Shown piece after piece: positions 32,504-43,430 of a DNA stretch of 64,000 nucleotides. Within the stretch, counting starts at the first letter, position 1. Every line of letters begins with the position of its first letter. Under the pieces are notes generated by a model. That model did not search any database. It was not told the origin of the DNA and saw only the letters and a program-made list of their open reading frames with translations. The DNA is taken from assembly GCA_963693365.1 (NCBI GenBank), contig CAVNZM010000010.1, positions 3,782,001-3,846,000 of the forward strand, written 5' to 3'. This stretch comes from Amoebidium appalachense. Its lineage: Eukaryota; Ichthyosporea. The position numbers were made by a program, and so were the translations under genes.

Positions 32504-34235
32504 ATTCGGTCTCTCTCTTTCTCCCTCCTCCCCCACCCCCCACTCCTCTCTCCATCTCCCCCTCATCCCCCCCCCAACACGCCACTTGCCCACCCTGGTC
32601 CCATCTCGCTTCTCCATCCTCTTCACAAGATCCCATACCCCTATCCCTGACCCAAACGATCCCACGATCTGCTCCCACCCCAATCCCCTTCCCGCCACTC
32701 TCATATTCTCTCCTTCGACTTGTCTATCCATACACCGTTGTCATGTTCTTGTATACATATATTTTCCGGCATTCTTTCATTCTGCCATTGCTGCCCCCCC
32801 CCCCCCCCCCCCCCCCCCAAAAAAAAAGGCAAAAAAAAAAAAAAAAGCCCACACCCACCGTCACCACCCGGGGCAGCTCTCACCCCCTCCTCCTCCCCCC
32901 CCCCCCCCCCCCCCCCCCCTCAATCCCGTGCCCTCTCTGCCAATCTCACGAATACATACACACGAGCGCGAAATGAACAACGTAATAGGAATAATTCAAA
33001 AAGACATCCGAACTGATAGCGAGTATCCCCACCCGTTCCTCCCTCCCCCTCCCCTCCCAAATCTCCCCCCCCCCCCCCTCTCCTCTCCTCCCCCCCCCCC
33101 CCCCCCCCGCCTCCCCGCCCTTCTCTCATGCCACCATCCTGCTCATGGGGGCAGACCCACCCCATCATTCCCGACAACAAGAAAATCTAGATAAGAGAAA
33201 GAATAAATGGGTGGTTCCTGAATAGTTCACGTAAAGTAGTTCATTTCTTTTTCATTTGCCTGGGGGCAGGGGGAGGAGGGCTGGGCGGGGGGCGGGGGGG
33301 GGGGAGGGAGGGCCGGCGCTTGTCCGGGGGGAGGGGGGGGGGGGGAGGGGAGGGGAGGGGCCGGGGGAGGGGAGGGGGAGGGAAAGAAAACGTGCATGTG
33401 TGTGCCGCTCTTCCATCGTGTATGATGTATACAACAAACATAGGTTTGGCTATGAAAGTGAATAACGATGCCTTAAGATATAAAGGCACGCAAAAAAAAA
33501 AGGGTGTGTCTGGGGGGGGGGGGGGGGGGGGGGGGGAGAGAACAAGGAGGAAAGGGGGGCGAAGGATAGACCTCGGGCGATGGAAGAATATGGCGGGGGA
33601 GGAGGGGATGGCAAAGGAGGGTTTCCTTTCGTACGACCTTAAAGGAACGAAACGAGGAAACTAAGGACATCCAACGGGTCGAGCAAGATTTGAGACACAG
33701 GCCTGCACTTGATTATTGAGCTTGTTCTGTGAAAAACACCTCCCACCCCTGCCCCCCCTCCTCCCCCCTTCTTCCCAAACAGAGGAAACCTTTCAAAAAT
33801 AGCAGAGGCGAAAAGACAAATCCACATTTACCAAGAACAATTAGACACACCCATGTACATACCTTTCTCCCACCTCCTTCTCTTCAACTCCGGTTCGAGC
33901 TCCTTTGCAAGCATGTCATGTTCCTGCTTGGTCAAAAATTGGGGGAGTGCTACCAAGTCGTCAGAAACGAAAGAGGGGCCTGCCTTTGTTGCATCAACAT
34001 AGTAACTCGGATCTTTGGGTGCTTCTGCCCAGCTACATGTTGGCTCTACTGAATGGTTTTCCTGAGAGTTTTCACTTGTTTTCGCCGTGTGATTGCTACA
34101 AAATGTCCGAGAAAAAGGTAATAATGTTCGACGTTGTTGAGAGCAAGAAAACGATGAAAGTAACGGTTGGGATGTGAGTATTGAAGAGGTGACAGCGCGC
34201 CTAAGCGCACACGTTCTCAACAACGGAAAGCTCAT
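30189..34235 (-). CDS. ALKBH7: ALKBH7-type mitochondrial Fe(II)/2-oxoglutarate dioxygenase, complete, four exons
   Basis: AlkB-homologue family member; in animals ALKBH7 is mitochondrial and linked to programmed necrosis and fatty-acid metabolism. Exons: 33863-34235 (start at 34235), 32155-32348, 30864-31003, 30189-30327 (TAA). Phases 1, 0 and 2 match and give 281 residues, against 221 in human; the extra length is N-terminal. The first 50 residues are Arg/Ser-rich without acids, as in a mitochondrial targeting peptide. Family blocks: ELEPELKRRRWE, GHWDTVINDYRE, LHVLDLNATGHIKAHRDND, YCGTTVAGLCLLSPRIM, LYLEPGMLYVMR, MRYDWAHAVL, CERRISLMFRD. The iron ligands are H185 and D187 (HxD) and H245; the arginines of ERRISLMFR should bind 2-oxoglutarate. 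All catalytic residues are present. Intron 2 is packed with G-runs and dispersed repeats. Confidence 0.95.
30330..30370. repeat. A-run at the ALKBH7 exon 4 acceptor
   Basis: About 40 A on the plus strand, which is a poly-U tract on the sense strand directly before the CAG of ALKBH7 exon 4. It works as an extreme polypyrimidine tract. Similar homopolymers (C and A) sit at 30443-30465, 30590-30634 and 30732-30792 in the same intron. Confidence 0.85.
31942..32042 (+). repeat. Dispersed intronic repeat, copy D
   Basis: In ALKBH7 intron 2, antisense to the gene. It reads TATGAGTACGAAGCACACAT, then AACAGACAACATAATGCAGA and AAGAGTATGCATGGTAAGCA. Partial, rearranged relatives lie at 31045-31110, 31165-31290 and 31325-31425 in the same intron, so the unit has accumulated locally. 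Confidence 0.75.
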
Positions 34236-34493
34236 GTTTTTGGTGTGTTTGCAGTGCTAGTGTGGCAGGATGAAAGCTGAGTAGAGAGCATGTTCTCTCT
34301 CGGCGATCGAGCTGCCCCCTCCCTATCTCAGACAACAGCGCCGACTTTGCGTAGCGACTCTGCAACTATAGCGACAAACATGAAACATGTATGTTACAGG
34401 TCTTTCAAAAAACTGACTCGTTCGTATGTACTGACACAGATGTACATAAAAGAACGTTCCAGGTCAGGATCCACGCCGGCCTCCGATTGCAGA

Positions 34494-34508
34494 TTTTCGC
34501 GCCATTTT
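34494..34508. promoter_or_regulatory. E2F-like site upstream of ALKBH7
   Basis: TTTTCGCGCCATTTT matches the E2F/DP consensus TTTSSCGC and lies 259 bases upstream of the ALKBH7 start codon. It borders a GC-rich palindromic segment (34509-34562) in an otherwise AT-balanced spacer. The match is seen; use as a promoter element is inference. Confidence 0.4.
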
Positions 34509-34700
34509 CCCCCGGGCGATCGCGGGCCGGCGGCGCGGCCGCCCGGCGCTTCCCGGCGCCCGCTCTTATATTACATAAACACGTGTGAAGTAAGATACAC
34601 GGGCATCTTTTCAATGGGAGAGGGTTAATGGGAGAGGGTTAGGGATGAACTAAAAAAAAAAAAAAAAAAAAAAAAAAGGAGCTCGAGTTCGAGGAAACCT

Positions 34701-35313
34701 CAGTTAACGATCAGTAATTTTTATTTTTATTTTATCCCGTTTCACTCCCGGCGAGGCACTGCCTCAGGGGAGCTTACCGTCTTCCGCCTAGACACAGATC
34801 GTACTGTATAGCACACTCATAAGTCAGGATTCTAATTGACCCCAACTGGCACTATTTTTAGTTACGCCTTATCCCACGGTTCTAGCCGCAGTAACGCTAG
34901 TGGGGAATGAGCACAGCTCACTTTAACAACACCAGCCGGGAGCGACCCGGGACACATACACAAACATAAAGACTTGAAAGGGAAGACCCCATGCCCAGGA
35001 CGCTGACCCGAACCGTGGCCGGTGACTCGGATTGGTCTCCCACTTGAACGTTGGGCCGGGATGCCCAAGCGGCGCGCCGTCGACGTCAGAGGGCCGGTGC
35101 TGTTCCTGACGTCATGTCTTACGGCCGGGTGATAACAAATTGGTGGTGCTGCTTTGACGTGGTCTGGGGTGATGGCTTCTAGGGGGCGGCCAGACCGGTG
35201 GACCGTCGAGGCAGAAAAAATCGGAAGTAACCAGGATCGATCCTGCGACTTTGAGCTTGACACGCAGAGATCTTACCATTGCACCAACCCGCCCCCCAGT
35301 TAACGATCAGTAA
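34701..35313 (-). mobile_element. tRNA-headed SINE with 17-bp target site duplication
   Basis: Flanked by identical 17-bp direct repeats CAGTTAACGATCAGTAA (34701-34717 and 35297-35313). Read on the minus strand from 35296, the head resembles a tRNA: GGTGCAATGGTAAGA (box A/D-arm) and CAGGATCGATCCTGG (box B/T-arm). A roughly 500-bp unique body follows, and the 3' end reads GTGAAACGGGATAAAATAAA into A/T-rich sequence. Internal segments are shared with the element at 37538-38097, and the 3' end with 40280-40430. The element has no coding capacity, so it must move with a partner LINE. Confidence 0.85.
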
Positions 35314-35373
35314 GGGGGTGGGTGGTTGGGGCAGGGGGTGTAGGAGTGACCGGGAAGCTTGGGGCTTCGGGGA

Positions 35374-35411
<38 letters not shown>

Positions 35412-36429
35412 GGTGGGTGGGCGGGGGGGGGGGGGGGGGGGGAGGGGGGGACGGGGGGCGGGGGGAGGGGGGGAGGGGGGGAGGGGGAGGGAGGGGGGGG
35501 GGGGGGGGAGCTGCTGTTCAGTGTCCGTGCCGGACTGGGCACGGTGCATTACGTGCGAAAGGATGTGTGCGCAGGGTGTGTGTGTGTGCGGCATGTGTGA
35601 GCGCTCGTTTGCGTGTGTTTATACGTGGGAGTGTGCTGTGGGCACCGGTCAGGACGGGTTCGTGTGTGTGTGTGCGCGCACACGTGTGTGTGTTGTGTGA
35701 CTGTGTAGGCGCACGGGCGCGCTTGTCTGTGTACGTATACATGAGTGCGCGTACATGCAGGTGTACACAAATGCGCACGTCCCTGCGTGGGTGCGTGGGT
35801 GTGTACGTGCATTTGTGTGCTTGTTGTTGTGTGTGTATGCACGTGTGCGTTCCTCTGTGTGTCCCTAGTGGTGTGTGTGTGTATCAAGACACATTTATGA
35901 GAGGCTAATATTAGGTGGTATGTCATATGATCTCGTATGTATGTACCGGGTACGTGCGACGCGCGCTTGTGTATTGTGTGGAAGTGACCGAGCTCTTTGG
36001 ATCTATCGCAAGTTGCAGAGAGAAAGTGAGGCTAGGGGAAATAAGAATTGGGGAGAGGTTTTGGGGGTCACTGAGAGCCTTACCAGTGATATATGGTTAG
36101 ACAGATGGTAGAGGGAAAAAAGAGGTTCTGAACTGTTTGAGGAGGAAAATTCAATACAGGAACATCAACTTCTGAAGGAGGACGGGGGGGGGGGGGGGAG
36201 GAGGGGGGGCGTGGATGATGAAATGGGTCGCCGCAAGTTGTGTGGGCTGGTTTAGTTTCAAGTGTACATGGGGTTAGCCATATTGCGTGCTGTGGGAGGG
36301 ACGTTGAGCTGTGGATGGGCATGGAGGCAGGCAGGCACTTATTCGTGTGTGTGTGTATGTGTGCGTGTGTGTGTTTGTTTGTGTGTGTGTGTGCATGCAC
36401 AAACCCAGATCTAGAAGTTTGTGTGCGCG

Positions 36430-36528
<99 letters not shown>

Positions 36529-36577
36529 GATGCATGGTGTCGGTATGTGCGAGTGTGCGAGTGTGTGTGCGTGTGCG

Positions 36578-36659
<82 letters not shown>

Positions 36660-36736
36660 ACGGTGTCGGTGTGTGCGAGTGTGCGAGTGTGTGTGTGCAT
36701 GTGTGTGTGTGTCTGTGTGTGTCTGTGTGTGTCTGT

Positions 36737-36805
<69 letters not shown>

Positions 36806-36854
36806 CGCGCGTGCGTCACGTGTGTGTGTGTACACGGAAGGCAGACCCGCCCCC

Positions 36855-36936
<82 letters not shown>

Positions 36937-37103
36937 TCCCTCTCTCTCTCCCCGTCTCTCTCTCCCCCCCCCCCCCCTCCCCCTCCCCCCCCCCCCCCCC
37001 GTCCCCCCACCGTCTCGTTCAAAAAAAAAAAAAAGATAAAAAGAAAGGGCCTTGAAAAGAAGAAGACTTATCTTGGGAGGGAAGAGGGGGGAAGAGGGGG
37101 GGG
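35314..37103. other. Simple-repeat-rich spacer, no gene recognised
   Basis: G-rich block 35380-35510; degenerate GT/CG repeats 35570-35880; about 200 bp of unique sequence at 35890-36180; then (GT)n at 36430-36524, 36579-36658 and 36738-36797, joined by near-identical 45-bp linkers (GTCGGTRTGTGCGAGTGTGC), which suggests tandem duplication of the microsatellite. (CT)n at 36860-36960 and C-runs follow. Open frames here are translations of these repeats. Confidence 0.7.
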
Positions 37104-37535
37104 AGGGCCCAACCACATCGGCTGCGCCAACTTGCTCCGAGAAGAATTATTCTGCCAAAAGCAGAATTATTCTGTATAAAGCAGAATTATTTTGCTTACG
37201 GCAGACTTATTCAGCAAAGGCAGAAATATTCTGCAAAGGCAGAATAAATATCAGCTAAAAGCAGAATTATTCTGCAAAAGCAATATCAGTCTGCTAAAAG
37301 CAGAATCAATCTGCCAAAAGCAGAATTATTCTGCTTTTAGCAGAATTATTCCGTTAATAGCAGAATTGTTCCGCTAAAAGCAGAATTATTCTGCTAAAGG
37401 AGAATAATTCTGCTGTCGAAAGCAGAATTTTAGCTGAATAATTATGCTCAGAGCAGAATAAATCTGCAAAAAGCAGAGACGTGATTCTGCTTTTGCGGAA
37501 TAATTCTGCTAAAAGCAGAGTGATTCTGCTTTCAC

Positions 37536-37568
<33 letters not shown>

Positions 37569-38238
37569 CACGTTTGCCCAGCGAGGCGTAGCCTCGCCAT
37601 ATGGGGTTAACGTTTTCTCTACACCTCAGTGGAAGTCTAGGATCACAATGTAAGGGCTGTGCAGTTCCTATGTCTAAACGGGTGGAAGCGCCTTCTTCTT
37701 TGCTTCCGGAATACGTTAGGGGCACAGCGTAGATCCGCGGCACAAACATAGACTTGAAGCCTTGACAAGGCCCTGCGGGGAGACATCTATCCCAGGAGAG
37801 CTGACCCGAACCGTAGCCTTCGGCCCGAATCGTCGTCCCTGCTGATCTGGGCGGGATGAAAACCCCCGGAGCACGCCTGCGGGTGACGTCATATGCGCAC
37901 GCGGGCCGGGCGGCACGACAAGTCGAGAGCGTGGGCCGCGGCGAACCGCAACTCGGGCCGGAGAAGAACTTCTTGCAGACAGGCGGACTCAATGCTGACT
38001 GGGTGTTGTCGAGGGGGTGGCCAGATCGATGGTCTGCATGAGCCCCAAGGAAAAAAGCTGTCGCTACCGGGTTTCGAATGCTAGGCATCAGACTTGTTTC
38101 TGTTTTCACAGAATAGCTCTGCAAAAAGCAGAACAATTCTGCTTTTTGCAGAACAATTCTGCTTTTTGCAGAATGATTGCGCATTTGCAGAATAATTCTG
38201 CTTTTTGCAAGTTGACTCTGCCGATGTGGTTGGGCCCT
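37104..38238. mobile_element. Non-autonomous element with 19-bp terminal inverted repeats, split by a SINE
   Basis: Left end AGGGCCCAACCACATCGGC (37104-37122); right end GCCGATGTGGTTGGGCCCT (38220-38238), a perfect 19-bp inverted pair. Subterminal sequence is also inverted (CCAACTTGC against GCAAGTTGA). The interior is a minisatellite of AAAAGCAGAATTATTCTGC-like units (37140-37537 and 38098-38215), each unit itself nearly palindromic. There is no transposase frame. It resembles a MITE or foldback element. The target site duplication cannot be defined because both flanks are G-rich. A SINE occupies the middle. Confidence 0.75.
37538..38097 (-). mobile_element. Second tRNA-headed SINE copy, nested in the inverted-repeat element
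   Basis: Bounded by TTCTGCTTTCACAG (37524-37537) and TTCTGTTTTCACAG (38098-38111), a 14-bp target duplication with one difference. Minus-strand reading: a box B-like GCATTCGAAACCC near the head, a body sharing CGGTTCGGGTCAGC and CTTCAAGTCTATGTTTGTG with the 34701-35313 copy, and a poly-A tail seen as the T-run 37538-37568. The 340-residue open frame across it (37354-38376) has no family features and is rejected. Confidence 0.8.
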
Positions 38239-38500
38239 GAGGGGTGGGGGTGGGGGGAGGGGGGGGGGGGGGGGGAGGGGGAGGGGGAGGGGGGCGGGGG
38301 GGGGAGACAAGATACACACCAGACACACGCCCACACATTCAAAGAGAAGTTGCTTTTCTGCAAATGGCACACACAATAGTAGATAGAGGATGATTATGTG
38401 TGCAAGTTACACATATGGAAAACGAATTATACTCAGTCTTCGGTTTGCTTTGTGCAGATGCTGAAAGATTTATTTACTAATGGTTTTTTTTTTTTTTGCG

Positions 38501-38540
<40 letters not shown>

Positions 38541-38667
38541 CCCTACCTCCCCCAGCCGGACTGTCCGTCCACCCATCCGCCCGAACTCTCGGTAAACAGT
38601 CTCTGGTATTACGTATCATGGCACGCTCATCATGATGGCTGACGCTAATAACGTTCAAGTGTTCGAT

Positions 38668-38966
38668 TCAAATACTGCCACCACCGCCACCACAATCACT
38701 ACCACCACCGCCGCTACCACCACCACCACCACCACCACAATTACTGATTATAAGGCCACCTCCGAGGCCTGCACAAGAGGAATCATGGCCTCCGCTGTAG
38801 CTATAATAACCCCAGTTGCCCCTACTAACACCGTTGCCACCAGTTCTTGCGCCACTACTATAGTAACACTTCTCCCATTTCTGTCGTTAGAAGAAGATTG
38901 CATTTGCGAGCTTGAGCTACTGCATGTGTTCTGCATGTGAACGGTTGGCGTGACTCTGTTTCTGAA
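38668..38966 (-). pseudogene. Frameshifted Gly/Ser-rich tail of the first PPxY membrane protein
   Basis: Downstream of the stop at 38967 the minus strand still encodes pieces matching the tail of the 43431-44222 paralogue, but in changing frames: MQNTCSSSSSQ in one frame, then a Ser/Gly-rich run with GGNG and GGHDSSC in another, ending at TGA 38668. By eye there are a 1-base and an 8-base length difference relative to the intact copy. Either the tail has decayed or it is rejoined by splicing that I could not find. Confidence 0.6.
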
Positions 38967-39440
38967 CTAGCACCGTGCGCAGTGACTGTCCCACGATCGG
39001 CGCTCATAGCACGTACCTGTATTGTTCGCGACGACGTCCGTGTACGGGGGTGGGCATACAGCGCAGTTGTTCTCATTGTGTTGCACACACAGGCTCGGGT
39101 GATAGGCAGGCAGTTGTGTGTCTTGGGGTAAGGTGTGCATCCTCACAGCAGACACACTCTCGCCATCATTTACAGCCAACAGTCCGGGGTCCTGGGTGAC
39201 CGTCACCTTTTTTCTTTTCGCTAACTGAATGAGCTTGTACGTGCCGTTAGCAAGGAATGCACCGGCTCCCGCAAAGGTAAAAAAGGCTGGAAGGAATGCC
39301 CCAATACCATTGCCCTTGCTTTGTTTGTTAGATACGATGGTGTTTACTGTGCCAATGGTCGCGAGAATTACGCCCACAACAATCATGCCGATGGTGGCAG
39401 CCGCTCCGCGAGTCGAGTTGTCACACTTGGAGCTGGTCAT
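38967..39440 (-). CDS. Two-TM PPxY membrane protein, copy 1 (157 residues, shortened tail)
   Basis: No named family recognised. Two hydrophobic helices (about residues 15-36 and 47-66) separated by a short polar loop, then a basic stop-transfer patch (KRKKV) and a cytoplasmic-looking tail. The tail carries HPSLCVQHNENNCAVCPPPY at residues 114-133, followed by TDVVANN. PPPY is a PPxY motif, the ligand of WW domains such as those of NEDD4-type ubiquitin ligases; C118, C126 and C129 could bind a metal or be lipidated. The whole segment is nearly identical in the paralogue 4 kb away, and the TM parts are similar. The reading frame ends early (GTCYERRSWDSHCARC) compared with that copy. A GTACGT donor-like sequence sits at the break. 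Confidence 0.7.
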   Translation of the reverse strand: MTSSKCDNSTRGAAATIGMIVVGVILATIGTVNTIVSNKQSKGNGIGAFLPAFFTFAGAGAFLANGTYKLIQLAKRKKVTVTQDPGLLAVNDGESVSAVRMHTLPQDTQLPAYHPSLCVQHNENNCAVCPPPYTDVVANNTGTCYERRSWDSHCARC

Positions 39441-40279
39441 GTTAGTTTAAAAGTGCAACAGGAATTCAACTATGGGAAAGACTTCACCGTTCATTCAAGA
39501 AAACGTCTATCATCTATAGCTAGGTCTAGTGTCAATTAAATCATGGCCCTTTTCAGTGGGTACTATTGTATACTCTATATATATATAGCTGCCGTTTTGT
39601 AAAACTCAAAACCTTCTGTACATGCTTGTTGCAATGCTTCGAAACCGATTTATTTACACATAGGGGATTCATAAGATCCATATATGGTCGATTTATAGAT
39701 AGGGGACTATAGCTATTACAGGCACACATGTAAAGGGTATATTGATCAATATGCCTATAGGTGTTCAAATTGCGATTGGTCGTATCTGGTGACAGAGTAC
39801 TCACTATGCTGCAGCAAGGATCTGCCGCTATATGAGAGGTGAATTGGGATTTTGTGCCCATTTGAACTCAATTATGACGGCTTATTTTAAAAAGGTTGCC
39901 AGTACACTAATGGAAAATGTAATACATGCAGTTTGAACTCGCACATGCACACGTGCTTGCAATTGCAATTAATGTTGTATGCATCTTGCTAGGCAGAATT
40001 ATCTATGTAGCCATGGCGTGGGAGCTGTAGGTATAGGAAATTCTTGAAGTGGGTTATAACAGATGCACTGCCATATATCTGGGCGTGATGGGATGGTTAT
40101 GATACACGTGTTCAGTTGGACTTACCAGGCCGTATGACAGCGAGCTTGCATATCTCAGGACAGATCTACGTAAACATATGCATACGTATGTAACACAAAA
40201 CAGTATCATGGCATATCTTAAATGCTGCCTGGGTTGATACCCAGGGCAAAGTGTGTACATATAGTTAGGACTGTTATAG
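39441..40279. other. Upstream region of copy 1, no gene recognised
   Basis: AT-rich unique sequence with no coding signal. It should contain the promoter of the minus-strand gene starting at 39440. A TATATATATA stretch lies at about 39578-39588. Confidence 0.5.
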
Positions 40280-40396
40280 GTGTGTTAGTTTAGCTAATAG
40301 CATCGTAGCACCCTAGCTAGAGTACTGTCGGTGCTGGGTGGAAGACGGCAGTTCCCCCTGAGGGTCCCTAGGGGCACCTCCGGGAACAAAACGGGA

Positions 40397-40428
<32 letters not shown>

Positions 40429-40430
40429 TA
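40280..40430 (+). mobile_element. Short SINE-like element with poly-A tail
   Basis: Begins near a box A-like TTAGTTTAGCTAATAGCATC, continues CGTAGCACCCTAGCTAG and GTGCTGGGTGGAAGACGGCA, and ends GGGAACAAAACGGGATAAAT before an A-run of about 26. Its 3' end matches the SINE at 34701-35313, and the whole unit matches 45885-46050. It is probably a truncated or shorter member of the same tRNA-derived family. Confidence 0.7.
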
Positions 40431-40569
40431 GATGCTGCCTGACGACCAGTATTATAATTATTACCGATATAACGTATGTTGCTGAAACATGCTAACATAA
40501 TTTTTTTTCCTAGTAATTGAGTCGCCGTGCGGTCCGTCTCGCACGGGTCCGTGCCCGTGCCGCCCACCT

Positions 40570-40640
40570 CTGACTTGCACCATGATTTGCACTCACTCGA
40601 ATAGATTCACAAACACCAATCAAAAACATAGATCTAAGAT
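40570..40640 (+). repeat. Short repeat shared with 45158-45232
   Basis: TTGCACTCACTCGAATAGAT, then CCAATCAAAAACATAGATCT, recurs at 45171-45228 with about 80 percent identity by eye. The copies lie about 1.1 and 0.95 kb upstream of the two PPxY paralogues, so they may be remnants of the duplication or a shared regulatory block. SINE copies are also nearby, in the opposite order. Confidence 0.5.
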
Positions 40641-40890
40641 CCGGGAGTCACCAAAACTCCGGTTTGACTTAATTTGACTGGAAGTCGTGACTTCGGGGAG
40701 TCTGACTTCAGGTCACGACTTAAGTGAGTCATTGCTAATATGTTTCACCTTTCCGGCCGAATATGGCCTTGCTCTCATGACTGCAGGCGGCCGTGAGTAT
40801 ACGTGCACAGGGGAGGAGTGGGGAGGGGGGAAGGGGGAGGGGGGGGGGGGGGGGGGAGGGGGGAGGGGTAGAGGGAGGGAGGGAGTGGGG

Positions 40891-40924
<34 letters not shown>

Positions 40925-41002
40925 CGTCTTAGCGGTCACATGTGGGTAGGTACAAACACGCAGAGCAGCTTATGAGAAATCTGGAGACGTCGACACACAC
41001 AA

Positions 41003-41230
<228 letters not shown>

Positions 41231-41429
41231 GCACACACACACGCACGGACACGCACACACACACGTGTACACATACACACACACATACATCACACAAAAA
41301 GCAAGGAGAGAGAGAGCGTGCGAGAGAGAGAGAGGGCGAGAGAGAGAGAGAGAGGGGGGGGGGGGGGGAGAGAGAGAGAGAGAGAGAGTGTGTGTGTGTG
41401 TGATTGAGAGAGAGAGAGGAGGGGGGAGG

Positions 41430-41508
<79 letters not shown>

Positions 41509-41631
41509 AATAGCTTATGAATCATTTTTAAAAAAAAAATAAAAATAAGGGGCTACCAAGGCTGGGGGGAAAATAAGATAACAGGGAAGGAGGGAGGGGA
41601 CGGGAGGGGACGGGAGGAGGAGGAGGAGGGA

Positions 41632-41662
<31 letters not shown>

Positions 41663-41783
41663 AGGGGGAGGGCTTCCACGGGTGCAAATTCAATGAAATG
41701 TACCAGCTTGCAGTTCTTTTAGGAACTTCCGGAACCCTTTGCTTCGTAGGTTATAACGCACGAAAAAGGGTAATGTGTGTGTG

Positions 41784-41983
<200 letters not shown>

Positions 41984-42608
41984 TGCATGTGTAACACTAG
42001 CTGTGTGCTCGTTTTTCTTTGTGTGTGCCAGCGCGCACGTGCGTATGCAAAAAAAAAAAAACATCAAGAATTAAACAGTCAGCTGCAGGTGAAAAGGACC
42101 AAAATAATTATGAATGTGCTGAAAGCCAAACCAGAGTTTCTGAACCTCTCTTCCATCATAGAGGCAACTAGTCTCATTTAAAGACACGCCATTTTCAAAG
42201 CAGAAACAGAAAAAATGCAAGTCAACGATCACTGGGCTTTGCATGATCTCGAGCCTCCGGATCCAAAATTTTGGGATACTCCATGCATGTGTGTCGCCCT
42301 GCTAATTAGGCTGCCCACTCTTTGGCAGCCTGCAGGCAGCATAGAAACAGGGTGTCGTGCAGACAGTTCACGGCATCCCACGCACATACAGGTGATATCC
42401 ATCCCCCCCCCGCCCCCCTCCCCCTTCATCTCCCGGGGGACCCTTTTTTGGTTCCGGGGGGGGGGGGGGGGGGGGAGGGAGGGGGGAAGGTGTGCAAGAA
42501 TGCGATGGAAGTGGGAAAGGCCCCCTGGTGGAGGGAGGAGATGGGGGAAGGGTCGGGCAGCCCTGGGCCCCCCCTTCCCCCCCCCCAGCACACAAACACA
42601 CACACACC

Positions 42609-42655
<47 letters not shown>

Positions 42656-42663
42656 GCACACAC

Positions 42664-42706
<43 letters not shown>

Positions 42707-42753
42707 ATCATAATGCACATGCAATCAGACATACGTACGCAAGCACACACACA

Positions 42754-42822
<69 letters not shown>

Positions 42823-43430
42823 GGACACGCACGCAGGCACACGCACACACGCACACATAGTGACACACACACACAGGCAAACACACACGTACACCTCTTC
42901 AAGTTTAAACTACTCAACCCACACCCCTTTGCAGCATGCGGTATGTACTGTTTAACCATACGATAGCGCCTTTTTATAATTTCTGATGCCTCGTTTAGGT
43001 TTGTCAGGTTGTGGAGAGTGCGTGATATTACAGAAGAACGACAATCCCAAAAAAGAAAGGTTAGGTAGGGGGGTGGTGGTTTCGGGGGGATTGGGGGGGG
43101 GGGGGGGGGGGGAGGAGGGGGGGCAGGAGGAGGGAGGAGGGAATTACTGTAGCGGCACAAAAGAAAAAAAGAATCTGATGGCAAGTATTTCTGATCTCTG
43201 CATAAAGATAATCATTTCATACTCGGCCGTGATCAGGATACCACGGTTTATGTCAGTATAATTACACGTACATCGGTAAACCTCTCGTTGCACACTTTTC
43301 CAAGGCTCGTGTACATATCTCGTACAGTAGCCTGCACCACAGGGGCATTTTCATTAAGCAAACTTATCGAATCATTGATTAAAATTGAGTGTTTCAAATT
43401 AACACCACGTCTTCAACATGACTGTACACA

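Noticed and set aside
36240-37179. Several 240-280-residue frames on both strands
   Set aside because: Made of (GT)n, (CT)n and C-run translation (Cys-Val, Ser-Leu, Pro); no unique domain.
37140-37537. CRISPR-like array of short palindromic repeats
   Set aside because: Period is about 18-20 with no spacers, the units vary, the genome is eukaryotic and the array lies inside an element with terminal inverted repeats.
37354-38376. 340-residue minus-strand ORF
   Set aside because: Crosses the SINE and its host inverted-repeat element; the sequence has no family features and its boundaries ignore the target duplications.
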